A stretch of DNA of 56,226 nucleotides from JADGAU01 sp045047105 (GTDB lineage Bacteria; Pseudomonadota; Gammaproteobacteria; GRL18), in contig JASFYQ010000013.1 of the NCBI GenBank assembly GCA_045047105.1, positions 1 through 56,226 of the forward strand, written 5' to 3'. The translations under genes and the position numbers were made by a program. The notes below the pieces were generated by a model that saw only the letters and a program-made list of their open reading frames with translations, searched no databases and had not been told where the DNA came from. How positions within the stretch are numbered: position 1 is the first letter of the stretch; each line of letters begins with the position of its first letter. Positions 1 through 10,600 of the stretch are shown one piece after another.

Positions 1-1707
1 GCTGCTTTTAATCCCCAGTTTTCCTTCTTCAACTAATTTAATTAATTGTTGGGGAATGGTTATTTCTAGTGGTTTAGCTAATAACGTTGCTACATGTAAA
101 CAGATATCCAGGCCTACTTTATCGGCAAGTTCTATAGGCCCCATGGGCATGCCAAAGTTAATTGCAGCCTGATCAATACTAGAAGGTTTAACTCCCTCTG
201 CAACTAAATTCATAGCTTCTAGCAAATAGGGCATTAAGATACGGTTGACTAAAAATCCGGGACTGCTTTTAACCACCAGGGGTAACTTGGCAATAGAGCC
301 TGCAAAAGCACAGGCTGACTGAGTTAATTGAGGATCGGTTTTTTCTCCACTGATAACCTCAATTAATGGCATTTTTGCTACAGGGTTAAAAAAGTGTAAA
401 CCCACTAGACGTTGGGGTTGTTTCATTGAGCTACTAATTTCCTCTAACATAATGCTGGAAGTATTGGTAAGCAGTAAACACTCTGCTGTAACTCGGTTTT
501 CTATTTGTGAAAATAGTTGTTGTTTAGCAGATATTTTTTCTATAATTGCTTCAATTAATACATCGGCTTTTTCAACTCCCAGATTATTAGGATCGGCAAT
601 GAGGCGATCCATGGCATGTTGTATCTGGTGAGCCTTACGATATTTTTTACTAAAAAACTGATGAGCCTTTTGTATCATTTTTGCCAGCATATTTTCACTG
701 AGATCAAAAACAGAAACTCTATAACCCTTGTGCACACACCAGATAGCAATATCACTTCCCATAATACCTGCTCCCATAATATGCACATGCCGGGCAGATA
801 TTTTTACTTGCTGACCCGCTTTTTTAAGTTGTTCCTGTAAATGAAATACCCGAATTAAATTCTGCGCTGTTTCTGACATTAATAATTGGCTGGCAGACTC
901 TGCTTCAGAATTAAACCGACTTTGCATATCTCCATAATTATCTCGCCATTGGGTAATTAATTGAAAAGGAGCTGGGTAATGTTCTGCCTTAATATGTCTG
1001 GAAAGTCTTTTTTTTAGTAACCAGGCAATAAAATCTTTAATCAAGGGTAATTCAAGCAATTGATTATTGCGTTGTCTATTTTTTTGCTGCTGTTGTAAAA
1101 TAAGGCTAATATTATTACTATTGTTAATATGCCGTTGTGGAATTATTGCGTCAGCCAGCCCCATTTTTTTTGCTATAAAAGCAGAGATAAAACGTCCGGA
1201 TAGCATTAAATCCATAGCTTTTAGTACGCCCATACGTTTAATACTACGAACACTGCCACCATAACCCGGGTGAATACCCAGTTTTACCTCGGGAAATCCC
1301 AGTCTTACTTTTTCGCTATCACTGAGCACAATAAAATTGCAGGCCAGAGCAAGTTCCAGTCCTCCTCCCAGGCAATAACCATCAATCAGGCTAATACTGG
1401 TCATAGGTAAGTTACTTATTTTATTCATAACACTTTGACCAAAACGAATAAAATGCAAAGCATCTTGCTGAGTTTTAATCTGGGTGAATTCATGTACATC
1501 AGCTCCAGCAATAAATACTCCGGGTTTTGTTGAGCGGAACACCACGGTTTTAAAATTTGATTTTGTGATATGGTCGAGAATTTTATCCAGCTCATTTAAA
1601 ACCTGTTGTGATAACACATTACTGGAACTGTTTTTACAATGGATTGTTAAATAAACGATCTGATTTTCAGCTTCCGTTATTTCCCAATGGTTATATATTG
1701 TGTTCAT
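1..1707 (-). CDS. fadJ: Fatty-acid oxidation complex alpha subunit (enoyl-CoA hydratase / 3-hydroxyacyl-CoA dehydrogenase), 3' end cut by window
   Basis: This multifunctional beta-oxidation enzyme hydrates trans-2-enoyl-CoA and oxidises the resulting 3-hydroxyacyl-CoA with NAD+. About 569 codons are visible before the left edge, so the C-terminal domain is missing. The N-terminal crotonase domain shows GADVHEF and GGGLELALAC (oxyanion hole and first catalytic Glu), then FPEVKLGIHPGYGG (second Glu). A Rossmann NAD site, GAGIMGSD, lies near residue 314, followed by the dehydrogenase signature LHFFNPVAKMPLIEVI. The ATG at 1707 has a GGAGA ribosome site 7 nt upstream. It follows the thiolase gene by 22 bp on the same strand, so the two subunits are probably co-translated. 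FadJ is preferred over FadB because the partner thiolase is of FadI length; FadB remains possible. Confidence 0.9.
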   Translation of the reverse strand, partial: MNTIYNHWEITEAENQIVYLTIHCKNSSSNVLSQQVLNELDKILDHITKSNFKTVVFRSTKPGVFIAGADVHEFTQIKTQQDALHFIRFGQSVMNKISNLPMTSISLIDGYCLGGGLELALACNFIVLSDSEKVRLGFPEVKLGIHPGYGGSVRSIKRMGVLKAMDLMLSGRFISAFIAKKMGLADAIIPQRHINNSNNISLILQQQQKNRQRNNQLLELPLIKDFIAWLLKKRLSRHIKAEHYPAPFQLITQWRDNYGDMQSRFNSEAESASQLLMSETAQNLIRVFHLQEQLKKAGQQVKISARHVHIMGAGIMGSDIAIWCVHKGYRVSVFDLSENMLAKMIQKAHQFFSKKYRKAHQIQHAMDRLIADPNNLGVEKADVLIEAIIEKISAKQQLFSQIENRVTAECLLLTNTSSIMLEEISSSMKQPQRLVGLHFFNPVAKMPLIEVISGEKTDPQLTQSACAFAGSIAKLPLVVKSSPGFLVNRILMPYLLEAMNLVAEGVKPSSIDQAAINFGMPMGPIELADKVGLDICLHVATLLAKPLEITIPQQLIKLVEEGKLGIKSS

Positions 1708-1729
1708 TGTTGTCTCCAAAATTTCTTTT

Positions 1730-3034
1730 TTATCTACAACACTCCAATAATAAAGCCCCACCCTGGCCTCCGCCAATGCATAAGGAGGCTATTCCTCGCT
1801 GTGCTTTTTTGCGTTTAAGAATATTGGCCAGGTGTAAAACAATGCGTGCTCCACTGGCTCCTACAGGATGTCCTAAACTGATACCACCGCCATCAATATT
1901 GAGCTGTTTAGGGTTTATTTCACCCAATGGCTGTTCAGCTGCTAATTGATTTTTACAATAATCTGCTTGTTTTAGGGCTTTTAAACAGGCAATAACCTGA
2001 GCAGCAAAAGCCTCATTAATTTCCCAATAATCTATTTCTGATAAACTTAAATCATTTGCTGCTAACAAGGCAGCAATAGCATGAGCTGCTCCAATGCCCA
2101 TAATTTCTGGCCTGACACTCTGCCATTGGCAGTCTATTAATTTAGCCAGCGGTTGTAACTTATACTTTCGCACTGCTTGCTCACTGGCTAAAAATAATAA
2201 ACTGGCTCCATCACTGATTTGAGCACTATTTGCTGCGGTAACTTGTCCATAGTTTTTATCAAATACCGGGCTTAGTTTAGCCATGTTATTAATACTGGAA
2301 CCTTTTTTTAGCCCATTATCTTTGTTATAACTATGCCCCTGTTGATCAAACAGCGTTATTATTTCATCTGCAAAAATATCCGCTTGTTGCGCTTTATCTA
2401 AATGCTGATGGCTTGCTAAAGCATAGTCATCCATTGCAGTGCGAGACACCAAAAACTGGCTCGCTAATAATTCGGCTGTTTGTCCCATGGATAAACCATT
2501 GAGTGGATCGGTTAAGCCCTTAAGCAGAGATATTACCGGGCGAAAAAATGCAGGTTTAAATTGTGTTAGCAATTGCAGTTTCTGAGTAAAATGACTACGT
2601 TGCCATGTTGCTAACCAGTTAATCCAATCTGGATGCCAGGTTAAACTTGCATGAGACATCGCCTCTGTTCCGCCACAGAGAATCAAATGGGCTTTTTTAT
2701 AGCGAATTTCATTCATTGCGGTGTCAATGGCCTGCATACCAGAGGCACAATTTCTTTGCACTGTAAAAGCGGTGGTTTGCTCTTTGCATCCCAGACGAGT
2801 AGCAATCTGTTTGGCAATATTGGCTTCGGTCGCAGCAGGGATAACACAGCCAATAATTACTTGCTCGATAGCGGTTGCAGCAAAAGGCATTTTTAATAAT
2901 AATTGTGAACCAGTAGCAACGGCTAAGTCACTGGCACTAAATGGTCCTGGAACAAATTTGCTTTTAAGTTGAGGAGTGCGTAGTCCTGCAACCAGGTAAA
3001 CATTTTTTGCGTTAGGCTTTTTAGTTGTTGGCAT
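1730..3034 (-). CDS. fadI: 3-ketoacyl-CoA thiolase, FadI-like
   Basis: Thiolase of 434 residues that cleaves 3-ketoacyl-CoA to acetyl-CoA and a shortened acyl-CoA. The nucleophilic Cys is in NCASGMQ near residue 95, NEAFAAQ lies in the C-terminal half, the catalytic His is in GHPVGASG near 387, and the second Cys is in CIGGGQGG near 419, so all active-site motifs are intact. The length matches E. coli FadI (436) better than FadA (387). It sits between fadE (14 bp upstream) and fadJ (22 bp downstream), all on the minus strand, giving a complete beta-oxidation operon. An acetyl-CoA acetyltransferase role is a possible alternative, but the context favours fatty-acid degradation. Confidence 0.9.
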   Translation of the reverse strand: MPTTKKPNAKNVYLVAGLRTPQLKSKFVPGPFSASDLAVATGSQLLLKMPFAATAIEQVIIGCVIPAATEANIAKQIATRLGCKEQTTAFTVQRNCASGMQAIDTAMNEIRYKKAHLILCGGTEAMSHASLTWHPDWINWLATWQRSHFTQKLQLLTQFKPAFFRPVISLLKGLTDPLNGLSMGQTAELLASQFLVSRTAMDDYALASHQHLDKAQQADIFADEIITLFDQQGHSYNKDNGLKKGSSINNMAKLSPVFDKNYGQVTAANSAQISDGASLLFLASEQAVRKYKLQPLAKLIDCQWQSVRPEIMGIGAAHAIAALLAANDLSLSEIDYWEINEAFAAQVIACLKALKQADYCKNQLAAEQPLGEINPKQLNIDGGGISLGHPVGASGARIVLHLANILKRKKAQRGIASLCIGGGQGGALLLECCR

Positions 3035-3048
3035 GGTCTTAACCCCGG

Positions 3049-5349
3049 TTATTTGAGTTTTTTAGAAAAATCATCCACCTGAATAACTGCTTCTTTTGCC
3101 TGTATTACATCCAGTAAAATTTTATAACTATTATCATCAATAAAATTTTTAGACTTGGCATCTTCAATATATTGTTTTGTTGTTTGCCCTTTTATTTTTA
3201 ACTCTTTAATGAGTTTTCTTAGTTTTTTCTCATCTGGCTGGGCTAGAATTGTTTTGTTTAATGCATCATCAAGTTGACCCGTGTGGGTACTGGTATCATT
3301 ACTTAAATATATTCCAGCAGTTAATCTATCGCGACAATTTGAAGGTGTTGTTATTCTATCTGCTACTTGATCTGCAAGCTGGTCTGAGGGTAATTTATAC
3401 GGTCTTCCCAGGGGAAAAATAAATAAATATAATACTCTGGCAAGCCAGGGGTGGGAAAGGTTAGCTAAAATACCCTGAAATGATTGCTGCATCTCATAAA
3501 ATAATTGCTGGCAGCACCAGTCAACCAGAACCGCATCCGATGGTGGAAAATTATCTGCCTGGTAACGCTTTAATACAGCGGATAGTAAATACATCTGACT
3601 GAGTATATCTGCAAATCGACCTGAAATTTTTTCCATGGTTTTTAATCGAGAGCCGTATACTACTAAACATACATCACTAATAAAGGCAAAGCTGCTGCTA
3701 TAACGATTGAGTTGTTGTACATAGTGCTTGCATAGCACATTATTTTTCACCCCGGGGGCTGTTGCAGAGAAATGCCCATTACTTATTGCAAGCCAAAAGG
3801 TTTTAAATAAATTACTGATAAAACTGTTGATATGAGCACTAATGGTTTTATCAAAAATACCTAAACCCTGTTGCTTATCCGCACAATTAAGCGCACTGAT
3901 TTCTTTAAAAATATAGGGGTGAGAGCGCATAACTCCTTGACCATAAGTAATTAATGAGCGGGTTAAAATATTTGCTCCTTCCACTGTAATACTGATGGGA
4001 ATTGCTTTATATAAAGCCGCCAGATGATTTTTAGGCCCCATACAAATAGCGGCCCCAGCATAAATATCCATACCGTGATTTACTACCAGACGCATTTTTT
4101 CAGTGAGCTGGTATTTTACAATGGCTGAAATAATGGCTGGTTTTTCTCCTGCATCTAAGGCACTTAAGGTTAAACAACGACTGGCATCTACCAGATAGGT
4201 ATATGCTGCAATTTCACTGAGCTTTTCAGATACCCCTCCAAAATTAGCAATGGACTGATTAAATTGTGTTCTAATACGAGCATAGGCTCCTACCGTTCTA
4301 CTAACAAATTTGCAGCCACCGGTACTTAAAGCAGGTAAAGATATTGCCCTGCCATCGACCAAACATTGCATAAGCATAGACCAGCCTTTGCCTGCATTTA
4401 TTTTGCCTCCAATGATCCAGTCCAGCGGGATAAATACATTTTTTCCGCTATTGGGGCCATTTTGAAAAACCTGATGCAAAGGGTAATGACGGCGACCAAT
4501 ACTGATACCTGGCGTTTTAGTAGGAATTAAAGCCAGAGTTATGCCTATTTCTGTATGTTTAAATACTAAATGATTGGGATCGTATAATTTAAATGCCAGG
4601 CCTAATAAAGTGCAAATAGGACCTAGAGTGATATAGCGTTTATTCCAGTTAAGGCGAATACCAATAATATGTTTGCCTTCAAAATCACCATAACAAATAG
4701 TTCCCTGATCGCTGATACTGGCTGCGTCACTGCCTGATGAAGGACTGGTTAAAGCAAATGCGGGAATTTCTTTGCCTCGCGCAAGACGTGGCAGGTAATA
4801 ATTTTTTTGCTCTTCTGTGCCATATTCTAATAATAATTTAGCTGGGCCTAAAGAATTGGGAACCATAATTGTAACGGCTGCTGAAATGCTCTTACTGGCA
4901 ATTTTCATTACAATTTCAGAATGAGCCTGAGCCGAAAACTCCAGACCATGGTAGGCTTTGGGAATAATTAGGCCAAAAAATCCTTGAATTTTAATAAAAT
5001 CCCATAGGGGTTGGGGTAAATCCTTGAGCTTATGGGTAATTTTCCAATCATCCAATTGTTCACATAACTGCTGTACTGGACCATCAATAAACTCTTTTTC
5101 TCGCAAATTTAATTGAGATAAGGGTTTGGAAAAAAACTGTTTCCAATTAGGTTTGCCACTGAATAAATCCCTGTCCCAGCCAACAGTTCCAGCATCTAAA
5201 GCTTCTTTTTCTGTTTTAGATATAGTGGGTATTGCTGCTCTAAATAAATTAAACAGTGGTTTGGATAATAATTTTTGACGTAATATATGCCAATGAAAAA
5301 AATCATCAAAACCATTGCTGGCTGGTGGTAAGTTGTAAAAAAAATTCAT
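3049..5349 (-). CDS. fadE: Acyl-CoA dehydrogenase FadE (long form with DUF1974)
   Basis: FAD-linked dehydrogenase of 766 residues that makes trans-2-enoyl-CoA in the first step of beta-oxidation. It follows E. coli FadE almost throughout: SRTEKEA-like start region (here SKTEKEALDAGT), PNSLGPAKLL, FALTSPSSGSDAAS, NKRYITLGPI, IGRRHYPL, and ITVEGANILTRS near residue 455 with the catalytic Glu, then the DUF1974 C-terminal half (DILSQMYLLSAVLKRY, PLGRPY, PSDQLADQVA). The ATG has a strong AAAAGGAG site 6 nt upstream. It is the first gene of fadE-fadI-fadJ. The N-terminus lacks the roughly 40-residue hydrophobic stretch found in E. coli FadE, so it may not be membrane-inserted; the upstream region shows no obvious in-frame extension. 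Confidence 0.93.
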   Translation of the reverse strand: MNFFYNLPPASNGFDDFFHWHILRQKLLSKPLFNLFRAAIPTISKTEKEALDAGTVGWDRDLFSGKPNWKQFFSKPLSQLNLREKEFIDGPVQQLCEQLDDWKITHKLKDLPQPLWDFIKIQGFFGLIIPKAYHGLEFSAQAHSEIVMKIASKSISAAVTIMVPNSLGPAKLLLEYGTEEQKNYYLPRLARGKEIPAFALTSPSSGSDAASISDQGTICYGDFEGKHIIGIRLNWNKRYITLGPICTLLGLAFKLYDPNHLVFKHTEIGITLALIPTKTPGISIGRRHYPLHQVFQNGPNSGKNVFIPLDWIIGGKINAGKGWSMLMQCLVDGRAISLPALSTGGCKFVSRTVGAYARIRTQFNQSIANFGGVSEKLSEIAAYTYLVDASRCLTLSALDAGEKPAIISAIVKYQLTEKMRLVVNHGMDIYAGAAICMGPKNHLAALYKAIPISITVEGANILTRSLITYGQGVMRSHPYIFKEISALNCADKQQGLGIFDKTISAHINSFISNLFKTFWLAISNGHFSATAPGVKNNVLCKHYVQQLNRYSSSFAFISDVCLVVYGSRLKTMEKISGRFADILSQMYLLSAVLKRYQADNFPPSDAVLVDWCCQQLFYEMQQSFQGILANLSHPWLARVLYLFIFPLGRPYKLPSDQLADQVADRITTPSNCRDRLTAGIYLSNDTSTHTGQLDDALNKTILAQPDEKKLRKLIKELKIKGQTTKQYIEDAKSKNFIDDNSYKILLDVIQAKEAVIQVDDFSKKLK

Positions 5350-5477
5350 TTTTTACTCCTTTTAAATTACTTAATCCTTTGTTGATAGGAAAACTTTATA
5401 AAATTAACTAATAGAGTGCTTGGCTAAATTCTTTTTTGTTAAATGCCGTAAAAAATTAATTTTGTGAAAAAACAGGG

Positions 5478-6395
5478 CTACTTTTTTTTTTGCTTGTTGA
5501 TTTTTTCAACTTTTTTCTTAAGCATAACAGCTTGTATTTCCTTTTCAGGTAAATAACAATCATCTGGCCCATGACAGACCAGACCATTCTCATTCCATGG
5601 TATCTGACGATATAATGCACGTTGTTTTAGACCATAGAGAGGGTATTTTATAATGTTAAAATAAGGTGAAAAATCAAAATCCTTTGGGGTAATTAAGCGG
5701 GGGTTTCGCATGGATAGATCCAGCTTACCATCGGCACGAATATTTCGAACCGGTAAAACAGGAAACTTAACCGATTGGAATGCTTTAGAAATCATGGTTG
5801 AACAAACCATTTTAGTTGCCGTATTACTATTGTGCATAAAGAGTGATGAACGCCAGCGAGGAGGCAATATACTATAGGGAAAGAAAAATCGTGCTAAATC
5901 CAATAACTGGCGAAAGTTGTATTCTGTGCCAAGTTTCCCCACTACAAAATCAACAATTCTAGTGCAATCATTGAGGGTTATACCAATGGGGCGACAAACA
6001 CGAATATGATCTTTTTGATATTTATTAAGAGCCGAAACGGTAGTGCCATAACCTAACATGGACTCAATAATAAGGCCACTATCCGGAGCATCATTATAAT
6101 ACCGCTTAAGGGTGAATTGACTGATAGGATTAGTTACTTCATGCATGCGTCCAATATAGATGGCAGCATGTGTCCAGGAGCTTTGGGTGAGTAATTTTAT
6201 GATTTGTGAAACACGACTTCGCCCCTCGAAGAGAAGTACATCGCCAGGTCGTATTTCATCACACATCTGTTTAAAGTCTACCAGCGGTAAATCGGAATTT
6301 TCTTCCTCTTTATTTAACCACTGCACAATCTTTTGCCATAATTTTACCCGTATGTTGACTTTAAACATGAATATTTTGGATATATTCCATTTCAT
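5478..6395 (-). CDS. Permuted papain-fold (YiiX/YaeF-like, NlpC/P60 superfamily) protein
   Basis: Protein of 305 residues of the circularly permuted NlpC/P60-type family. The N-terminal part has the typical IRPGDVLLFEGRSRVSQII followed by WTHAAIYIG (candidate catalytic His), and the Cys follows later in MVCSTMISKAF, the permuted order. Family members include YiiX-like putative amidases or lipid hydrolases; the substrate here is unknown. No signal peptide or membrane helix is evident. The start is placed at the ATG at 6395, which has a perfect AGGAGG 4 nt upstream; the frame is open 23 codons further but without a good ribosome site. The C-terminus is very basic (KKKVEKINKQKKK). It stands alone 128 bp upstream of fadE, read in the same direction. 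Confidence 0.75.
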   Translation of the reverse strand: MKWNISKIFMFKVNIRVKLWQKIVQWLNKEEENSDLPLVDFKQMCDEIRPGDVLLFEGRSRVSQIIKLLTQSSWTHAAIYIGRMHEVTNPISQFTLKRYYNDAPDSGLIIESMLGYGTTVSALNKYQKDHIRVCRPIGITLNDCTRIVDFVVGKLGTEYNFRQLLDLARFFFPYSILPPRWRSSLFMHNSNTATKMVCSTMISKAFQSVKFPVLPVRNIRADGKLDLSMRNPRLITPKDFDFSPYFNIIKYPLYGLKQRALYRQIPWNENGLVCHGPDDCYLPEKEIQAVMLKKKVEKINKQKKK

Positions 6396-6692
6396 GTTTC
6401 CTCCTAACCACATAGGTATTACCAATAGAGTTTTATTGCTTTGTTTATAATAAATTTTATGCAAGAAATAAATGAGTCTATAGATATAAGTGTTTTGACA
6501 AGGGGTAATAAAAAAAGTTCAAAAATACTTGATTAAAATACTATGGTATAGTTTTTTTAATTATACATTTTAATCTGGAGGATTAATTAAGAGCGGGATT
6601 TTTAATTATAAACAAAGGCTTAGTTAATGTGCTGAACATTTCAGAGGATGAAAGATGAACAGCACTAAACTCGTAAAATTTATTAAAAAAAT
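6396..6692. other. Intergenic region, about 297 bp
   Basis: AT-rich spacer between the YiiX-like gene and the small exported-protein gene, both read leftwards. A TTGACA-like hexamer is visible near 6495, a short dyad TTAATC/GATTAA near 6570-6590, and a 26-codon plus-strand ORF at 6655 preceded by GAGGA but running antisense into the neighbouring gene. None is convincing as a gene or promoter. Confidence 0.3.
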
Positions 6693-7046
6693 TTACCAGA
6701 AAAACTTCTTTTTTCTTGGTGGATTAGCAGGATAAGGGTTTCTGAGTTGTTGTGGTGGTTTGCTGGTATTGGGTCTTATTTTAAGAATTCTACCCGTATA
6801 GGTACATAAAAATTCAATTGAAGTTTTGCTAGGTTTTAGTTTAACTATTTGTTGTTTAAAGTCACATGAAGTAGCAATTTCTTGTGGGCTAATAACAATA
6901 ATATCACCTGCACGACAATGTTTGGGTTGAGTATCATTGGATAAACAAACGCGTTGTTCAGCATTAGCAAATGCGGTGTGACTTATAGCAATACTAAAAA
7001 TTCCTGCACTGATCCCAGTACTGATTGCTCCCATAAATTTTTTCAT
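6693..7046 (-). CDS. Small exported protein of unknown function
   Basis: Hypothetical protein of 117 residues that I do not recognise. The N-terminus is a clear Sec signal peptide: MKKF, a hydrophobic stretch rich in Ile, Ala and Gly, then a SHTAFANAE cleavage region around residue 28. The mature part is about 89 residues with four cysteines (near VCLSND, HCRAG, SCDF and LCTYTG), which could form two periplasmic disulfides. The tail is proline-rich and basic, ending KKKFFW. A GGAGC-like ribosome site precedes the ATG. It lies 29 bp downstream of the DUF1841 gene on the same strand, so the two may be co-transcribed. Confidence 0.65.
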   Translation of the reverse strand: MKKFMGAISTGISAGIFSIAISHTAFANAEQRVCLSNDTQPKHCRAGDIIVISPQEIATSCDFKQQIVKLKPSKTSIEFLCTYTGRILKIRPNTSKPPQQLRNPYPANPPRKKKFFW

Positions 7047-7075
7047 TTTTGCTCCAGTTTAAGCTTATTATTAGT

Positions 7076-7504
7076 TCATAAGTTGTTTTTAATACAGGTT
7101 AAATACGCATTAAAATCAGGCATATTTTGATTTTTTTGAGCTGTCCACATCATGCTCCCCAGACATTCCATCATTAAATGTTCAACTGTATGGCTGTCGC
7201 CTAGTTTAGTACAAAGCTGTTGATAAATCGACTTTATTGTTGCGGGCTGATCGGTCATTAATTGCTCGGTAATTGCGATATGCATACCCATGTGCATAAA
7301 AGGGTTGCTCTGACCCGATTCAGGGGTATAGTCTTTTTCGATGTATTTATCATAATCGGACAAAATATTATGGTATTCAGGATGCTGACTAATAATTTGA
7401 GCAATAATATTTTCCATAGCATCGGTAATAGTTTGTTGCTGATCTATTTTTTGCCATACTTTAAAAAATACTTCTCTATAATCATTTCTATTTTGCTGTA
7501 ACAT
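7076..7504 (-). CDS. DUF1841 family protein
   Basis: Cytoplasmic protein of 142 residues from a proteobacterial family of unknown function. The hallmark segment is present: DYTPESGQSNPFMHMGMHIA, followed by EQLMTDQP and EHLMMECLGSMMW. The frame is open 12 codons further upstream from a TTG, but the ATG at 7504 (MLQQNRNDYREVF) matches where family members begin. No membrane segment or signal peptide is seen. It is transcribed leftwards with the small exported protein and lies back-to-back with the c-di-GMP enzyme gene. Confidence 0.8.
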   Translation of the reverse strand: MLQQNRNDYREVFFKVWQKIDQQQTITDAMENIIAQIISQHPEYHNILSDYDKYIEKDYTPESGQSNPFMHMGMHIAITEQLMTDQPATIKSIYQQLCTKLGDSHTVEHLMMECLGSMMWTAQKNQNMPDFNAYLTCIKNNL

Positions 7505-7680
7505 GCGGGTATTCTTTAGCCTTGTTTTTCTGGGAACCAATTGCTAGTAGGCTTGCCACTATATATCTACAGACTGTATAAGTAAAGTAATGTATCGAGC
7601 AAAAATAAACAAAAATTGCCCTAGACAGTTATTAAAAATTTTGCCAGAATGGGACTTAATATTAGTTTTTCTCAATAAAT

Positions 7681-10600
7681 ATGTTCAATTTAACACCTCG
7701 CTACAAAATAATACTGTCTTTTCTTCTTCCTGGAATCATTGCTATCTGGATCGTTGTTGGTTTTTTACATTTTCGATTGCTTAATTCAGCTATCGAACGA
7801 TGGGGACCCGATAATCGGTATCTTATCTATGTATTACAAGAACACCTTTTGGGGGAACTTAAGGAGAGTGAAAAAGTACTGGTTTTTGCATCCCATATGC
7901 CTGCTTTTTCATCTTTACCTTTTTTGCAGCAGATTAATAAAAGTATTAATGGTATCCCTGAAAATGCAGATATTGAAAAACGTCAAATTTTAGAAGAGTT
8001 AAGACGAGATATGGGAGACTTTTCTTCGCTTTTTGTGCTCTCTCCTGAAGGCGATATTTATATTTCTCACCCTTATTCAGTACAAAAAAAATTACAACTT
8101 AATAATTTATCACAACGAGCATATTTTATTAAAGCCCGCCAAACTAAAAGTCCCGTTCTTTCAGATAAGTTTCTGGGTGCTGATGGCAGCCCAGTGGTTG
8201 TTATCGATGTTCCAATATTAAATTCAAAACAGGAAATTATTGCTCACCTTGGTGGTACTTTCCATTTAAATCAACTTTCCAAAAAAATTGAAACAAAAAT
8301 AAATTTTCCTTTTTCCGCAGGGGCTATTATTGATAGAAAAGGTGAATTAATAGCTAAAACTAATTCAACAAAATTTGATGCACTATGGTGGCAAAGAACT
8401 CTAGAGCAGATGATGGTTAATAACCTGATTGTAAAAGGCTACTCCGGCTTAAGTAAGTTGGTTAACCGGTTTACCGATAGCAATGATAATACTGAATATT
8501 TGGTCTCATCCGATTTTTTAAGTAATGGCTGGTTTATTATCTTTATGCATGATAAAGAGTCCATTATCCAAACTGTTCAACCTCAGGTTGTTGCGGTTTC
8601 TACACTGGTTTTCTTTTTACTTTGTGGGTTTGTATTACTTGGTATACTCTGGGTTTCTAGAGTAAGCAGAAAGTGGGAATTAGCAGAACAGCAACTATAT
8701 GATTCACATAATAAATTAGAGCAAAAAGTAATAGCGCGAACAGTCGAAGTGGAGAGAAGTAAATCTCGTTACAAAAGCATTGTTGATTCTTTTGGCACCA
8801 TTGACCAGGGATTATTTATTGTAGATGCAAATTACCGGGTGCAATTCATCAATGGAGTAATGAAAGATTGGTTTGGAGATATGGTCGGTAGTCTTTGTTA
8901 TGAAGCTGCTGAAAATCGTAACTCTCCCTGTGATCACTGCCGTCTTAGTGAAGTGGTTAATTTAGGAAAAACAGTTCAGTATCATGTTCAAACACCAGAT
9001 AAATTATTGGATATTGTTGCTACACCATTAAAAAATACGGATGGTAGTATTTCAAAATTGGAAATAATTCGCGATGTCTCTAGTGTAAAAAAAGCTGAAG
9101 AGCAAATTAATAAACTTTCACAAGTGGTAGAACAAAGTCCTGTAACCGTTATTATTACCGATATAGATGGAAATATAGAATACGTAAATAAAGAATTTGA
9201 ATTATCTACAGGTTATAGCAGTGAAAATGTCTTGGGTAAAAACCCTCGCTTTTTAAAATCAGGAGAAACAACAGATAAAGAATATAAACAATTGTGGCAA
9301 ACTATTAGCTCAGGAAAAGTCTGGAATGGTATTTTCCATAATTTAAATAAAGAAGGACAGCATATTTGGGAAAGTGCAAGCATCAGCTCTTTAAAAAATA
9401 CAAATGATGAAATAACTAATTATATTGCTATTAAAGTAAATATTACCCAGCAAAAAGAAAATGAAAAACAATTACGCCTGGCCCAGACTGTTTTTGAAAC
9501 AGCATCAGAAGGTATGATGGTTACTGATGTGGATAATAAAATTCAAATGGTGAATAAGGCTTTTTGTTTAATAACAGGATATAACAATGAAGATGTAATT
9601 GGTAAAGATCCTTCCCTATTAAACTCAGGCCGCCATAGTAAAGAGTTTTACCAAAAAATGTTGAACACTCTTAAAACATCCAGTTTATGGAGTGGTGAAA
9701 TTTGGAATAGACGTAAAAATGGAGTGGTTTATCCCGAATGGCTGGCTATTTCAACTATGCTTGACAGTAAGGGGGAACTGGATGGTTATGTGTCTTTATT
9801 TAGTGATATTAGCAAGCGCAAAATGGATGAAGATCATATCCAACACCAGGCAAACTATGATCCATTAACTGGACTGGCGAATAGAAATTTGTTTTCTGAT
9901 CGTTTTTCTCGTGCTCTGCTAAGTGCAGAAAGCGATAAAAAACGCGTCGCATTGCTTTTTATTGATCTGGATCGTTTTAAAAATGTGAATGATACTCTGG
10001 GGCATCTTGTTGGTGATCTTTTATTACAAGAGGCGGCTAAACGTTTAACTAAAACGCTAAGAAAATCAGATACAGTGGCGAGATTAGGTGGTGATGAATT
10101 TGCAGTTGTATTGCCTGATATTTTGGGAATAGAGCAAATAGAAGAGGCGGTAAATAAAATTATAAGCTGCTTATCTTTACCCTATATACTGGGTGAATAT
10201 AAAGCCTTTATCTCTGCAAGTGTTGGTATTACTGTTTTTCCAGATGATGGAGACAATAGTGAAGCTTTAATCCGTAATGCCGATAGTGCTATGTACAAGG
10301 CAAAAGATAAGGGACGCAAAGGTTTTCATTTTTATACGCTAGAGATGGATATTGAAGCTCAACGGCGAAGAATACTTGAAAATGACTTGCATAATGCATT
10401 AAAAAATAATGAATTCTCTGTTTATTACCAGCCTATTTTATGCTCAGAAACAGGGGAGATTAGCAGTGCAGAGGCATTAATTCGCTGGAATAATCCAGAA
10501 AAAGGGCTTATCTCCCCAGCAGATTTTATTCCTTTAGCCGAGGAAGTAGGGTTAATTTTACCCATAGGTGAATGGGTTCTACGTGAAGCCTGTATACAAG

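Noticed and set aside
6655..6735. A 26-codon plus-strand ORF with a GAGGA ribosome-like site
   Set aside because: It runs antisense into the end of the small exported-protein gene and has no distinctive composition; chance is likely.
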